Of a stretch of 64,000 nucleotides of DNA, positions 1 through 9,147 are shown piece by piece (position 1 is the first letter of the stretch; every line of letters begins with the position of its first letter). The notes below the pieces were generated by a model that was not told the DNA's origin, ran no database searches, and worked only from the letters and a program-made list of their open reading frames with translations. Position numbers and translations under genes: made by a program. The DNA lies in NCBI GenBank assembly GCA_029975165.1, contig JARKPR010000003.1, positions 1 to 64,000 of the forward strand, given 5' to 3'. This stretch comes from Selenomonadales bacterium. Lineage in GTDB: Bacteria > Bacillota > Negativicutes > Sporomusales > UBA7701.

Positions 1-13
1 TTCGGAGGGCAGC

Positions 14-892
14 ATGCAGTTTACCGGCGCTTTCACCGCACTCGTAACCCCCTTCAAGAACGGCAAGGTGGACGAGGAGGCTTACCGGGCGCACATCGAG
101 TGGCAGATCGAACAGGGCATCGACGGCGTCGTGCCCTGCGGAACCACCGGCGAATCCGCCACGCTGTCCCACGCCGAGCACGCGCAGGTGATCAAGATCT
201 GCGTGGACCAGGTCAAGGGCCGCGTGCCCGTCCTGGCCGGCGCGGGCTCGAACAACACCACCGAAGCCATCGAGCTGACCCGCTGCGCCAAGGACGCGAA
301 AGCCGACGGAGCCCTGCTGATCACGCCCTACTACAACAAACCCACGCAGGCGGGCCTGATCGCCCACTTCGCGGCCATCGCCCGCGAAGTGCCCATGCCC
401 TTCATCGTGTACAACGTGCCGGGGCGCACCTCCGTGAACCTGCTGCCGCAGACCGTGGCGGCCATGCGCAAGCAGATCCCCGAGGTCATCGGCATCAAGG
501 AGGCCACGGGCAACCTCTGCCAGGTCTCCGAGGTCATCGAGTACTGCGGCCGTGATTTCATCATCCTCTCGGGCGACGACTTCACGGTGCTGCCCACCCT
601 GGCCATCGGCGGCCACGGCGTGATCTCGGTGGTCTCCAACGTGGCCCCGGGCATGATGCGCAAGCTGTGCAAGGCTTGGCGCAAGGGCGACATCGAAAAG
701 GCCCAGCGGCTGCACTACAAGCTCTCGCCGCTCAACAGGGCCATGTTCATGGAGACCAACCCCATCCCGGCCAAGACCGCGCTCGGCCTCATGGGCCGCA
801 TCTCGCCCGAGCTGCGCCTGCCCCTGGTGCCCATGGGCGAGGAGAACAAGGCCAAGCTCGAGGGCATCCTCAAGAAGTCCGGGATTCTCTGA
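14..892 (+). CDS. dapA: 4-hydroxy-tetrahydrodipicolinate synthase
   Basis: Condenses pyruvate with aspartate semialdehyde in the first committed step of the lysine/diaminopimelate pathway, in the cytoplasm. The 292-residue length is usual for the family. The TIM-barrel hallmarks are present: GTTGES near residue 45, the catalytic tyrosine in YNVPGRTS (Tyr133) and the Schiff-base lysine in GIKEATGN (Lys162). A GGAGGG ribosome site lies just upstream at the window edge and supports the ATG. A strong terminator follows, so this is the last or only gene of its transcript; whatever precedes it is outside the window. Confidence 0.97.
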   Translation: MQFTGAFTALVTPFKNGKVDEEAYRAHIEWQIEQGIDGVVPCGTTGESATLSHAEHAQVIKICVDQVKGRVPVLAGAGSNNTTEAIELTRCAKDAKADGALLITPYYNKPTQAGLIAHFAAIAREVPMPFIVYNVPGRTSVNLLPQTVAAMRKQIPEVIGIKEATGNLCQVSEVIEYCGRDFIILSGDDFTVLPTLAIGGHGVISVVSNVAPGMMRKLCKAWRKGDIEKAQRLHYKLSPLNRAMFMETNPIPAKTALGLMGRISPELRLPLVPMGEENKAKLEGILKKSGIL

Positions 893-920
893 TCCCGGGC
901 CGCATCCGGTTCGTCTTGAA

Positions 921-949
921 AGCGCGGGGCCAAGCCCCGCGCTTTTTTT
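921..949 (+). terminator. Rho-independent terminator after dapA
   Basis: A ten-base-pair GC-rich stem (921-930 with 934-943) with a three-base loop runs straight into seven T residues. The stem sequence GCGCGGGGCCAAGCCCC recurs at about 962-978 without a T tract, so the terminator stem seems to have been partly duplicated. Confidence 0.9.
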
Positions 950-1055
950 GCCCCCGGCGGGGCGCGGGGCCAAGCCCCACTCGGCCGGCGTAGGCAAGCT
1001 GTCTTGCATTCCCTCCGGCATTGTTCTAATTATCGGTCATACCGGCAGACAGCCA

Positions 1056-1931
1056 ATGAACACGTCCCCTGTCACATCTTTTCTTTTGCGCAAGGCTTCC
1101 GCCATCTCGGACGAGGAATTCATCCAACTCCGGGACTTCATCTACGCCAAGTGCGGCATCTGGATCGACGAGAAGCGCAAATACCTGATCCAGAACCGTT
1201 TCGAGGGCCGCGTGGCCAAGCTGGGGATGAAGACCTTCACCGAATACCTGAAGTTCCTCCAGTACGACGCCAACCGCGACAAGGAACTGCCCTTCGTCTT
1301 CGAGCTGATCACCACCAACGAGACGAGCTTCTTTCGCGATCAGAAGCAGCTCGACGCCTTCACGGACCACATCCTCATGCCCGTGCTGGCCCAGCAGCGC
1401 GCCAAGAACAGGTTTGAGCTCTCCATCTGGTCTGCCGGTTGCTCCTCCGGCGAGGAGCCCTACACCCTGGCCATGATCCTCGCCGAGAAGCTGGGGCCGG
1501 AGCTCAGGAAGTGGCGCATAAGCATCCAGGGTTGCGACATCTCCCTGCCCATGCTCGCCAAGGCCAAGTCAGGCGTCTATTCCGATTACGCCTTCAAGAC
1601 CACGCCCGAGGCCATGCGCCGCAAGTACTTCACCCCGGTGGAGGGCGGCTTCAAGATCTCGCCTGCGGTGTCGTCGATGGTCAGCTTCCAGCACCTCAAC
1701 CTGAACGACGCCGCGGCCATGAAGCGCCTGCCCAAGTCCCAGGTGGTCTTCTGCCGCAACGTTATCATCTATTTCGACACGGCCATGCGCAAGAAGGTGG
1801 TGTCCGCGTTCTACGACAACCTGCAGCCCGGCGGCTACCTGATCCTGGGCCACTCCGAGACGCTCCACGGCATCACCATGGCCTTCGCGCCCAAGTTCTT
1901 CCCCGGCGCGGTTGCCTACCTCAAATCCTAA
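1056..1931 (+). CDS. cheR: CheR-type chemoreceptor glutamate methyltransferase
   Basis: Transfers methyl groups from S-adenosylmethionine to glutamates of chemoreceptors. The chosen ATG gives 291 residues, the usual CheR size, and starts just before the all-alpha N-terminal domain; the frame is open further upstream but that part is not conserved-looking and overlaps the terminator region. The SAM-binding motif SAGCSSGEEPYTLAM begins at about residue 126, and the FCRNVIIYF motif characteristic of CheR is near residue 232. It is followed 18 bases later by an HDOD gene on the same strand. No receptor or che operon is visible, so the partner receptor is unknown. Confidence 0.93.
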   Translation: MNTSPVTSFLLRKASAISDEEFIQLRDFIYAKCGIWIDEKRKYLIQNRFEGRVAKLGMKTFTEYLKFLQYDANRDKELPFVFELITTNETSFFRDQKQLDAFTDHILMPVLAQQRAKNRFELSIWSAGCSSGEEPYTLAMILAEKLGPELRKWRISIQGCDISLPMLAKAKSGVYSDYAFKTTPEAMRRKYFTPVEGGFKISPAVSSMVSFQHLNLNDAAAMKRLPKSQVVFCRNVIIYFDTAMRKKVVSAFYDNLQPGGYLILGHSETLHGITMAFAPKFFPGAVAYLKS

Positions 1932-1949
1932 GCGGAGCACACAAGCGCC

Positions 1950-3158
1950 ATGCCAACCATTGGAATCAACGAACTCAAACCGGGCGTCATCGTGGCCGAG
2001 GCCGTGGTTTCCCGGGACGGCCGGGTGCTCTTGGCCGCCGGAGGCAAGGTTGAGGCCAGGCACGTGGCGCTCTTCAAGGGGTTGGGGGTCTCGGGCGTAG
2101 TGGCGGCCGGGGGCGCGGGCGGCGCGCACGACGAGGCGGCGGCCGGATACGTGCGGGATTATTTCGTGTTCCTGAACCCGGATTCGCCCGTGGTGAACGA
2201 GCTTTTCTCCTACGCGGCCCAGGCCGTGGCGCGGCGCATGGAGTCCGGCTGGACGCTTCCCTCGCTGGCCGAGCGGCGCGCGGAGAACGTGGAGCACCTG
2301 AGCGACGTGCTGCCCATGGAGACGGCGGACCCGGACAAGATCGTGGACCACGAGGTGCAACTGGCCAGCTTCCCGGACGTCTACTTCAAGCTGCGCCAGG
2401 AGATGGACTCCCCCACCGGCTCGGTGCAGAGCCTCGCGGAGATCATCACCCGCGACGTCTCGCTCACGGCAAAACTGCTCAAGCTGGCCAACAGCCCGAT
2501 CTATTCGCTGCCCGAACCCGTGGAGAGCATCGCCCGGGCCATCGCGGTCATCGGCACCAACGAGCTCTCCACCCTGGCCCTCGGGGTGAGCACCATCAAC
2601 TATTTCAAGGGGATTCCCAAGGAACTCATCGACATGGCCGCCTTCTGGCGCCACTCGGTCAGCTGCGCCATCTTCGCCCACATCCTGGCCAAGGCGCTGG
2701 GGGAGCAGAACACCGAGCGCTTCTTCATCGCCGGGCTCCTGCACGACGTGGGCAGGCTGATCCTCTTCAAGGAGATGCCCTACGCCTCCTCGGAGGCGCT
2801 CCTGCACGCCCGCGAGAACTCCCTGCCCATTGTGGAGGCCGAGCGGGCCATGCTGGGCTTCACCCACACGGACCTGGGCAGGTCGCTGCTCGCGCGCTGG
2901 GACTTCCCCCCGCAGATCACCGTGCTGGTGAACCAACACCACGACCCCATGTCCGCCCCGTCCCCGCGCGAGGCGGCCATCGTGCACCTGGCGGACTTCT
3001 TCGCCAACGTGGCGGGCGTGGCCGCGGGCTGGCTCTACGTGCTGCCGCCCCTGGACGAGAAGGCCTGGGAGCTCACCGGGCTTCCGCCCTCCTCGGCTAG
3101 GCGCGTGATGAGCGACTTCGAGAGCCAGGCGGAAAAGACTTTCAGCGCGTTCTTCTAG
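1950..3158 (+). CDS. HDOD domain signalling protein
   Basis: A 402-residue protein with a central HDOD domain at roughly residues 135-330 (an HD-related fold that usually lacks the metal-dependent catalytic set), seen in the LLHDVGRLILF segment and preceding helices. HDOD proteins act in bacterial signalling, often beside chemotaxis or cyclic-di-GMP genes. The N-terminal 60 residues (an ELKPGVIVAE-type segment) resemble the short domain found ahead of HD-GYP or HDOD modules. It sits 18 bases after cheR and is probably cotranscribed. Its target cannot be told from sequence. Confidence 0.85.
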   Translation: MPTIGINELKPGVIVAEAVVSRDGRVLLAAGGKVEARHVALFKGLGVSGVVAAGGAGGAHDEAAAGYVRDYFVFLNPDSPVVNELFSYAAQAVARRMESGWTLPSLAERRAENVEHLSDVLPMETADPDKIVDHEVQLASFPDVYFKLRQEMDSPTGSVQSLAEIITRDVSLTAKLLKLANSPIYSLPEPVESIARAIAVIGTNELSTLALGVSTINYFKGIPKELIDMAAFWRHSVSCAIFAHILAKALGEQNTERFFIAGLLHDVGRLILFKEMPYASSEALLHARENSLPIVEAERAMLGFTHTDLGRSLLARWDFPPQITVLVNQHHDPMSAPSPREAAIVHLADFFANVAGVAAGWLYVLPPLDEKAWELTGLPPSSARRVMSDFESQAEKTFSAFF

Positions 3159-3233
3159 CGGGGCGTCCGCCGCGCGGCCCGAAACGCCCGCGTCCCGGCC
3201 GGACGGCGGGGATGGCCTTTCGACAAAGTGGCC

Positions 3234-3986
3234 TCAGGCCTGCCCCGCGCCGCCCTCCTCCATCCTGCGCTTGCAGTGCTCCAGGAACTTCTTCGCCTCC
3301 GCGAAGTCCGGGTTGATGGCCAGGGCGATGTCCAGGGCGTTGGCGCACTCGGCCAGGGCGTCCTTCTCGTAGTGCGCGCGGGCCATGTTGAAGTAGACGT
3401 GCTCGTCCATGGCGTCGAGCTCCAGGGCGCGCTCGTAGAACGTGAGCGCGGCGTCGTAGTGCCTGTTGCGCCGCAGGGTGATGCCGAAGGTGTTGAACTG
3501 CTCGCGGTACTCCTGGGAAAAAGCGTCCTCGATGTTGAGGAGGGTGTTTATGACCTTGGCGAGCTTCTGGAGGTCCTTCTTCTCCGAGTACACCGTGCCC
3601 AGGCCGTAGTTGGCCTTCACATGCTTCTCGTCGATCATCAGGGCCTTGATGAAGGCCTTCTCCGCCTCGTCGAGCTTGCCCTCGGCCAGGAGGTCCTCGC
3701 CTTCGGCCAGCTTGCGAGCCAGGCTGTTCAGGGCGGGCACGGTGTACATGCGGTAGTATTGCGGCTCGGGCGTGTATTTGCCCAGGAACTCCCCCGCGCC
3801 CAGGTGCGTGATCACGCCGGAGGGCACGTGGTAGATGTTCAGGGGCTGCACGTCGAAGCTCTCCGGCCCGGTCTGGCGTGCGAACCAGTAGGTCACGGTG
3901 TCGCGGCGGGTGGACGTGTCGCCCATGCCGATCCCGCTTTCCTGCTTGAGGGAGTAGACCCCGAGTATCACCGGGTATTCCGGCAT
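3234..3986 (-). CDS. Tetratricopeptide-repeat protein
   Basis: A 250-residue protein. The first 85 residues form a conserved-looking domain (MPEYPVILGVYSLKQ...) without a known name to me. From about residue 90 onward there are four to five helical TPR units with typical A-x-x-x-Y/F and A-L-x-x-P spacing. The ATG at 3986 is preceded by GGAGGAAA at good distance, so the longer open frame upstream is not used. It converges with the HDOD gene. TPR proteins scaffold protein complexes; no partner is evident. Similar proteins occur in Desulfovibrio, from memory. Confidence 0.8.
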   Translation of the reverse strand: MPEYPVILGVYSLKQESGIGMGDTSTRRDTVTYWFARQTGPESFDVQPLNIYHVPSGVITHLGAGEFLGKYTPEPQYYRMYTVPALNSLARKLAEGEDLLAEGKLDEAEKAFIKALMIDEKHVKANYGLGTVYSEKKDLQKLAKVINTLLNIEDAFSQEYREQFNTFGITLRRNRHYDAALTFYERALELDAMDEHVYFNMARAHYEKDALAECANALDIALAINPDFAEAKKFLEHCKRRMEEGGAGQA

Positions 3987-4291
3987 GCGCTTTCCTCCGC
4001 TGGCGTGGTTCCGGGATAGGTCCCGGAAACGGGCCACTTCAATAATACACACTCGCGCGGCGTTACAAGTGGTGAGGTGGGCTAAGGAACGCGGATAAAC
4101 TCCCGGAGTGGTTGCATCCGGAGGCTTCCGGCGCTATCAGGGGGGGCGGTCGGCAGTTCACCCAGGCGTCGCCGCCCCGCGAGGGGAGCTAAACCTGCCT
4201 TCATTTCGTTTCCTCCGACACCTTATCCCGTGCCGGGCCGGAAGTCGGCGACCACGGCGATCCTTCATGGATCGGCGCGAAAGGATAAGCC
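3987..4291. other. Intergenic region between divergent genes
   Basis: About 305 bases between the TPR gene and the DUF2087 gene. No convincing gene is seen. It must contain both promoters, but no clear -35/-10 pair stands out. A short palindrome CGATCC-ttcat-GGATCG lies at about 4258-4274, close to the downstream start. Confidence 0.5.
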
Positions 4292-4918
4292 ATGTCACCG
4301 AGGACCATCCTTCCCCTGCACGCGCAGGACATCTCCGTATTCGCCAAGTCCCTTCGCCGCCAGCTCGCCGAGTGCGGGCGCGTGCCCGGGCACCTGGAGC
4401 TTCTGAACATGCTGGCCCGGGCCACGGGCTTCCGCAACTTCCAGCACTTCAGGGCCGGGGCGGAGCCTTCGGCCGCTTTCGAGGGCCTCGCTTCGGATAC
4501 CGAGGCGGCCGCCGCGCCCATGACCGCCGAACCCGCCCGGGAGCCCGAGGCCCGCGAAACGCGCCAGGCCGCGCCGGAGCCCGGCCCTTCGGACGCGGCG
4601 CTCCTGAAGAAGCTCGCCCGCTACTTCGACCAGGGCGGCCGCCTGGTGCGCTGGCCGGGCAAGTTCAGCCACACCGGGCCGTGTCTGTGGGTGCTCTGGG
4701 CGGCCATGCCGTCCGGACGCGACCTGGGCGAGCCCGACGTGAACAGGATACTCGACGAGCGCCACCTGTTCGGGGACCCCGCGCTTTTGCGCCGGGAACT
4801 CTTCGACCGGAGGATGCTCGACCGCACGCCGGACGGCCGGGTCTACCGCAGGATCGAGAAGAGCCCGCCGCCGCTGGCCCTGGAGCTGATGCGCCGCCTG
4901 CGAGGTTCGACGGCATAA
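4292..4918 (+). CDS. DUF2087 domain protein
   Basis: A 208-residue protein. Residues about 105-195 match the DUF2087 pattern: YFDQGGRLVRWPGK, then a segment ending in DVNRILDE..HLF.DPALLRRELFDR and GRVYRRIE. This is a winged-helix-like domain of unproven function. The N-terminal 50 residues (AKSLRRQL..HLELLNMLARATGFRNFQHFRA) occur in many such proteins and are joined by an Ala/Pro/Glu-rich linker. AAGGATAAGCC precedes the ATG. It converges with ppaC and the stop codon runs into the shared terminator. Confidence 0.8.
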   Translation: MSPRTILPLHAQDISVFAKSLRRQLAECGRVPGHLELLNMLARATGFRNFQHFRAGAEPSAAFEGLASDTEAAAAPMTAEPAREPEARETRQAAPEPGPSDAALLKKLARYFDQGGRLVRWPGKFSHTGPCLWVLWAAMPSGRDLGEPDVNRILDERHLFGDPALLRRELFDRRMLDRTPDGRVYRRIEKSPPPLALELMRRLRGSTA

Positions 4919-4949
4919 AAAAAGCCCGGAGCGGGAGACCGCTCCGGGC
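4916..4949 (-). terminator. Terminator of ppaC
   Basis: An 11-bp perfect stem GCCCGGAGCGG with a GAGA loop, followed on the minus strand by a run of seven T residues. It lies between the convergent DUF2087 and ppaC genes and may stop both. Confidence 0.9.
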
Positions 4950-4972
4950 TTCGTCATTCAGGCGGGTTTCGC

Positions 4973-5896
4973 TCAGCCGGCGAAGACCTTCTCGAACTTG
5001 GGAACCACGTCCTTCTTGCGGCTCATCACGCCGGGCAGCCACACGGAAGAGCCGGCGGCCTTCACGCCGAAGGCCTTCTCGACCACGGAGGCGTCGTCGG
5101 TGGCGATCAGCATCTCGCTGCCTTCCTTCATGATGTCGGTGAGCAGCAGGAACACGGAGTGCAGGCCCTTCTCGCTCTTCACCTTGGCGATGTCGGCCTG
5201 GAGATCGGCCTTGTACTTGTCGAGGATGGCGAGGTCCACCACTTCGAGCTGGCCGATGCCCACGCCGGTGCCGGACATGCTGAAGTCCTTGTAGTCGCGG
5301 TAGACCAGCTCGCGGATGGGGGTGCCGTCCACGGCGGACTTCACCTTGAACATCTCCATGCCCAGGGCCATCATGTCGGCCACGCCCGCGATCTTGGCCA
5401 GCTTCTCGCAGGCCTTCTTGTCCTCGGGGGTGCAGGTGGGGGACTTGTACATGACGGTGTCGGAGAGAATGGCGCACAGCATGATCCCGGCCATGGCCTT
5501 GGGGATCTCGATGCCGTAGAAGTCGTACATGTTGGCGATCACGGTGCAGGTGCAGCCCACGGGCCAAACCCACATTTCCAGCGGGTTCGGGGTGGTCACG
5601 TCGCCCAGCTTGTGGTGGTCGACGACGCCCAGGATCTCGCCCTTGGAGAGGTTCTCCAGGCTCTGGGCCAAGTCGGAGTGGTCGACCAGGATGATCTTCT
5701 TGCCCTCGGCGTCGGTGACGATCTCGGGGGCCTTCACGCCGAACTTGCCGAGCACGAAGTCGGTCTCGGGGTTGGTCTTGCCCTGGGCGGCGGCCACGGC
5801 TTCGATGCCGCGCTTGGTCATCAGGTCCGCAACGGCAATGGCCGCGGCGATGGAATCGGTGTCCGGGTTTTTGTGTCCCACGACGTTCGCTGCCAT
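4973..5896 (-). CDS. ppaC: Manganese-dependent inorganic pyrophosphatase (family II)
   Basis: Hydrolyses pyrophosphate to phosphate in the cytoplasm. The 307-residue protein has the family II (DHH/DHHA2) layout: the N-terminal metal site GHKNPDTDS at residues 7-15, DHSD near residue 72, the DHH motif VVDHHKLGD near residue 95, and a C-terminal SRKKDVVPK substrate motif. GGAGGG lies upstream of the ATG. In sulfate reducers pyrophosphate removal pulls sulfate activation forward, which fits the inferred host of this part. It is the last gene before the PTS cluster on the same strand. Confidence 0.96.
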   Translation of the reverse strand: MAANVVGHKNPDTDSIAAAIAVADLMTKRGIEAVAAAQGKTNPETDFVLGKFGVKAPEIVTDAEGKKIILVDHSDLAQSLENLSKGEILGVVDHHKLGDVTTPNPLEMWVWPVGCTCTVIANMYDFYGIEIPKAMAGIMLCAILSDTVMYKSPTCTPEDKKACEKLAKIAGVADMMALGMEMFKVKSAVDGTPIRELVYRDYKDFSMSGTGVGIGQLEVVDLAILDKYKADLQADIAKVKSEKGLHSVFLLLTDIMKEGSEMLIATDDASVVEKAFGVKAAGSSVWLPGVMSRKKDVVPKFEKVFAG

Positions 5897-5990
5897 GGTC
5901 GAATCCCTCCTGAGGTGATGTGCAAATTGATCTTGTGGAAAATATCACAATGAAGCGCCCTTGCCAAGGGGCATCATCGCGGCCCCCGGC

Positions 5991-6685
5991 CTATACCACC
6001 AGCCTGGTGACGATGGCCAGCACCACCCCGCAGGCAAGAAGCACGTAGGCGGGCTTGTGCCTGAGCGAGAGCACCGCGCCGATGCTGGCCACCACCCACA
6101 GGTGCGGCCATTTCAGGGGAAGCGGCGCGAGGACGGCGGAGAGCGGCGGGAGCACCACGTGCGCCATGGCCAGGAGCAGGATGGTGGCCAGGGCGAAGGC
6201 CGCACCGCTCACGGGCAGCATCACCAGCATGGACCGGCGCGTGAGCGCGCGGGGGCCGTTGCCCCTCTCCGGGTGCTTGGCCCAGACCACCAGGCGGTTG
6301 TAGGCGTCGTTCTCGTACTGGCGGTGGTAGCGCTCGATGCGCGCGAAAATTCTCCCAAGCGGCAGGGCCGCGAGCATGATCACGGCCGCCTCGGCCGGTC
6401 CGGTCAGCGAGTACATGTGCATCACCGTGAGCGTGGCCAGGGCCGAGGCGATGGCGTTGGGCGGTATGATGGTCCCGGCCGGGAAGAGGTCCAGCCAATA
6501 GAGCTCGAAGAAGAGGCAGACTCCCAGGCTCGTGGCCCAGTCGCCGCTGAAGAGCCCCCAGAAGAAGCCCACGGTCAGCGGGCGGTCAAGCAAGGGAAGG
6601 TTGATTATGAAGCGGAAGCAGGAAAACAGGGCAAAAAAAAAGCGCTGGCGAGGATGAAGAGGACGGCGTTCGCTTGCAGTTCCAT
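5991..6685 (-). CDS. PTS mannose/sorbose-type EIIC, apparent 5' frameshift
   Basis: Membrane permease subunit of a mannose-type phosphotransferase system. The frame open from 6593 shows typical EIIC text (GLFSGDWATSLGV, FELYWLDLFPAGTIIPPNA) and several hydrophobic helices, but it lacks a good start and the first helix. An ATG at 6685 begins a 31-codon segment encoding a hydrophobic helix (MELQANAVLFILASAFFF...) that would join the same protein if one base were added to a run of nine A (plus strand) at 6633-6641. The start on the minus strand has only a weak ribosome site. This may be a sequencing or assembly error, a real mutation, or slippage. No EIID gene is visible. Confidence 0.8.
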
Positions 6686-6784
6686 GGATCGTTCCCGGGA
6701 AGCGTTTAGGCGAGGATGCACCAAAACGGGTGAATTGAAAAGCCCGCTGCCTCTCTCATGCCGCCCTCCCCGTTCTCCGGGCGC

Positions 6785-7240
6785 TCAGGAGATTTCCACC
6801 GGGTCGCTGGGGATGCAGCGGTAGTCCAGGTGCACTCCCTTGCCCTGCAAAAAAGACAGGCAGCTCTCGTCCTCCTTGCTCAGGGCGACGTGCTGGCAGA
6901 CCTGCTTCTTGCCCGGGCCGTAGTGCAGGTTGCCCAGGTTGAGCTTGCCGAAGCCCAGGCCCGCGTCGAAGGCCCGGCGCGCGTCCAGGCAGGAGGAGAA
7001 GAGCACGAGCACGTCCTTGTCCGTGAGCTTGCGCCCGACGAGGTAGGCGCCTATGGCGTCCACCTTCACGAAGGAGATGTCCACGCCCAGGGGGATGGCG
7101 ATGGACATGATCTGCTGGCGCAGCTCGTCCGAGGCCAGCTCGTCGTTGGCCACCACGATGTTGCGCGCGTCGGTGAAGGGCAGCCAGGATTCGATGATCT
7201 GTCCGTGCACCAGCCTGTTGTCGATGCGCACCCAGAACAC
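6785..7240 (-). CDS. PTS mannose/sorbose-type EIIB
   Basis: Phosphocarrier subunit of a mannose-type PTS, passing phosphate from EIIA to the sugar. The 151-residue protein carries the EIIB active site RIDNRLVHGQ, with the phosphorylatable histidine at residue 12, and keeps the family length. It lies four bases after the EIIA gene and upstream of EIIC on the same strand, so IIA-IIB-IIC form one operon. In deltaproteobacteria such incomplete sets are often thought to be regulatory as much as transport systems; that is background, not shown here. Confidence 0.92.
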   Translation of the reverse strand: MFWVRIDNRLVHGQIIESWLPFTDARNIVVANDELASDELRQQIMSIAIPLGVDISFVKVDAIGAYLVGRKLTDKDVLVLFSSCLDARRAFDAGLGFGKLNLGNLHYGPGKKQVCQHVALSKEDESCLSFLQGKGVHLDYRCIPSDPVEIS

Positions 7241-7244
7241 CGGC

Positions 7245-7682
7245 CTACTCCCCGGACACTTTCTTTCGCAGTATCTCTCCCGCCACCACGATGCCCTGCA
7301 CGCCCGCGCTCTTGGCGTCGGCGGCCAGCTGCTCCAGGGGCTTGGTCCTGGTGGAGAGGATCTTGATGAGCATGGGCAGGTTCACGCCGGTGACCACCTC
7401 GATGCGGTGCTGGCCGAAAAGCGACAGGGCCAGGTTGGTGGGGGTCCCGCCGAACATGTCGGTGAGGATCATGGCCCCGCCGCCCTGGTCCACGGCCTTG
7501 ATGGCGGCCTCGAGTTCCTTGACGGTCTGCGCCGTGTCCACGCCCACGTCCACGGCCACGGTCCTGGCGTTCAGCTGGGGGCCGATGATCATCTCGGCCG
7601 CCTTCAGGAGCTTCTCGGCGTAGTCGGTGTGGGTCACGATGACCACGCCCACGGGGGCGTCGGTCGGAGTAATCTTGCTCAT
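7245..7682 (-). CDS. PTS mannose/fructose-type EIIA
   Basis: Cytoplasmic phosphocarrier of the mannose-type PTS. The 145-residue protein has the EIIA-Man active-site histidine at residue 18 in VIVTHTDYAE and the conserved LTDMFGGTPTNLA segment near residue 73. It starts ten bases after rapZ and precedes EIIB by four bases, so cotranscription is likely. The phosphoryl donors HPr and EI are not in the window. Confidence 0.93.
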   Translation of the reverse strand: MSKITPTDAPVGVVIVTHTDYAEKLLKAAEMIIGPQLNARTVAVDVGVDTAQTVKELEAAIKAVDQGGGAMILTDMFGGTPTNLALSLFGQHRIEVVTGVNLPMLIKILSTRTKPLEQLAADAKSAGVQGIVVAGEILRKKVSGE

Positions 7683-7692
7683 CGTTGAAATA

Positions 7693-8580
7693 TCAGCCTT
7701 TTTCTATGTGGCGGTGTTCCAGCGACACCGTGTAACCCGCCTTGCGCAAGGTGTCAAAAACCGCCTCGGCCGTGGCCACGGAGCGGTGCCGCCCGCCCGT
7801 GCAGCCCAGGGACACGGTCAGGCGGTAGCGGCCCTCGCGCGCGTAGCGGGGCACCAGGTCCAGGAGGAACTCCTTGAGCCTGGGCAGGAAGGTCCTGCCC
7901 TCCTCCGAGCCCAGCACGTACTCCACCACTGCCTGGTCCTGCCCGGAGAGCGGCTTGAGCTCCGGGTCGAAGTACGGGTTGGGCAAAAAGCGCAGGTCCA
8001 TGACCAGGTCGGATTCCGTGGGGATGCCGTACTTGAACCCGAAGCTCATGATGTGGATCTTCATGGCCGGGCCCTGGCCTTCCAGGAACTTCCACTTGTC
8101 CTGGAGCTGGCGGCGCAGGTCGTGGATGGAGAAGCCCGTGGTGTCCATGACCAGGTCGGCGGCCTCGCGTAGCGGGGCCATGCGCCTACGCTCCTCCTCC
8201 ACGGCCTCGCCCAGGCCGTAGCCCTCGGACTCGAAGGGGTGGGGCCTGCGCGTGGTGGCGTAGCGGCGCATGATCTCCTGGGTGGACGCCTCCACGAACA
8301 CGATCTGCGGCGAGTCGCCCGCGGCCCTGAGATCGGCGATGGCCGGCTCCCAGCCCGTGACGAAATCGGCCTCGCGCAGGTCCATGCCCAGGGCCAGGCC
8401 CCGGTAGCGGTTGGCCCCCTGGCCCTTGAAGAGGCTCACGAGCTTGGGCATCAGGCTGGCGGGCAGCCCGTCCACGCAGAAATAGCCCAGGTCCTCGAAG
8501 ACGTTGAGCGCCGTGGACTTGCCCGATCCGGACAAGCCCGAAATCACGACGACCGGCAGGTCGGCACCAGCACCCGGCAT
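7693..8580 (-). CDS. rapZ: RapZ-family nucleotide-binding protein
   Basis: A 295-residue RapZ/YvcJ-type P-loop protein. In enteric bacteria RapZ binds small RNAs that control glucosamine-6-phosphate synthase; in other phyla the role is less clear. The Walker A motif GLSGSGKS is at residues 15-22, and the C-terminal signature [12 protein letters not shown] is present. The ATG at 8580 is chosen because AAGGAG lies eight bases before it; a second in-frame ATG 30 bases upstream has no such site. Order ptsN-rapZ-EIIA is the common PTS-Ntr arrangement. Confidence 0.93.
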   Translation of the reverse strand: MPGAGADLPVVVISGLSGSGKSTALNVFEDLGYFCVDGLPASLMPKLVSLFKGQGANRYRGLALGMDLREADFVTGWEPAIADLRAAGDSPQIVFVEASTQEIMRRYATTRRPHPFESEGYGLGEAVEEERRRMAPLREAADLVMDTTGFSIHDLRRQLQDKWKFLEGQGPAMKIHIMSFGFKYGIPTESDLVMDLRFLPNPYFDPELKPLSGQDQAVVEYVLGSEEGRTFLPRLKEFLLDLVPRYAREGRYRLTVSLGCTGGRHRSVATAEAVFDTLRKAGYTVSLEHRHIEKG

Positions 8581-8596
8581 AGCCCAGCTCCTTGTG

Positions 8597-8628
8597 AAAA
8601 GTCCCCGCACGCTTTCGCGGGCGGGGAC
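8597..8628 (-). terminator. Weak hairpin between ptsN and rapZ
   Basis: GTCCCCGC pairs perfectly with GCGGGGAC across a 12-base loop, followed on the minus strand by only four T residues. It lies just before the rapZ ribosome site. It may be a partial terminator or a processing site that sets rapZ expression relative to ptsN. Confidence 0.5.
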
Positions 8629-8694
8629 TTCCTAGCACGACATCGGTCCGGTTGCATGACGGAAGCGGCCGCGCCTTCCCGAGGCTTCACGCCA

Positions 8695-9147
8695 TCAGGA
8701 ATGGCTGGCCAGTACCCGCCAGAGGCCGTCCTGGTCCTGGGCTTCGAGGAAGGACTCCCTGAAGCCTTCGTCCGAGAGTAGCCTCGATATCTGCGCGAGG
8801 ATGCGCAGATGCATGCCCGCCACGTGTTCCGGGGCGAGCACCAGGAAGAATATCCTGCACCGCTTGTGGTCCAGGGCCTCGAAATCCACCCCGGACTTGC
8901 TGCGGCCGACCACGATGACGATCTCCCCCAGGGAGTCCATCTTTCCGTGCGGAATGGCCACGCCATCGCCGATGCCGGTGGTGCCCAGGTTCTCCCTGTC
9001 GAGCAGGACCCTCAAGGCCTTTTTCGGGTCCACGTCCGCGAAGGCTTTCGCCACGGGCGCCACCAGTTCGGCCAATACCTCGGGCTTGTCCGAGGCCTTG
9101 AGGTCGTCCAGCACGAAATCCCTGCGCAGGAACTCTCCCAGCCGCAT
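8695..9147 (-). CDS. ptsN: PTS EIIA-Ntr family protein
   Basis: Regulatory phosphocarrier of the nitrogen PTS. The 150-residue protein has the EIIA fructose/mannitol-type fold and the active-site histidine at residue 67 in GVAIPHGKM. The ATG shares one base with the hpf stop codon, so translation is probably coupled. In proteobacteria ptsN is usually downstream of rpoN and hpf, exactly as here; its phosphorylation state signals nitrogen and potassium status. Confidence 0.94.
   Translation of the reverse strand: MRLGEFLRRDFVLDDLKASDKPEVLAELVAPVAKAFADVDPKKALRVLLDRENLGTTGIGDGVAIPHGKMDSLGEIVIVVGRSKSGVDFEALDHKRCRIFFLVLAPEHVAGMHLRILAQISRLLSDEGFRESFLEAQDQDGLWRVLASHS

Noticed and set aside
3142-3348. 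Short minus-strand frame at the TPR gene end
   Set aside because: Lies in another frame of the TPR gene and the intergenic gap; no ribosome site or motif.
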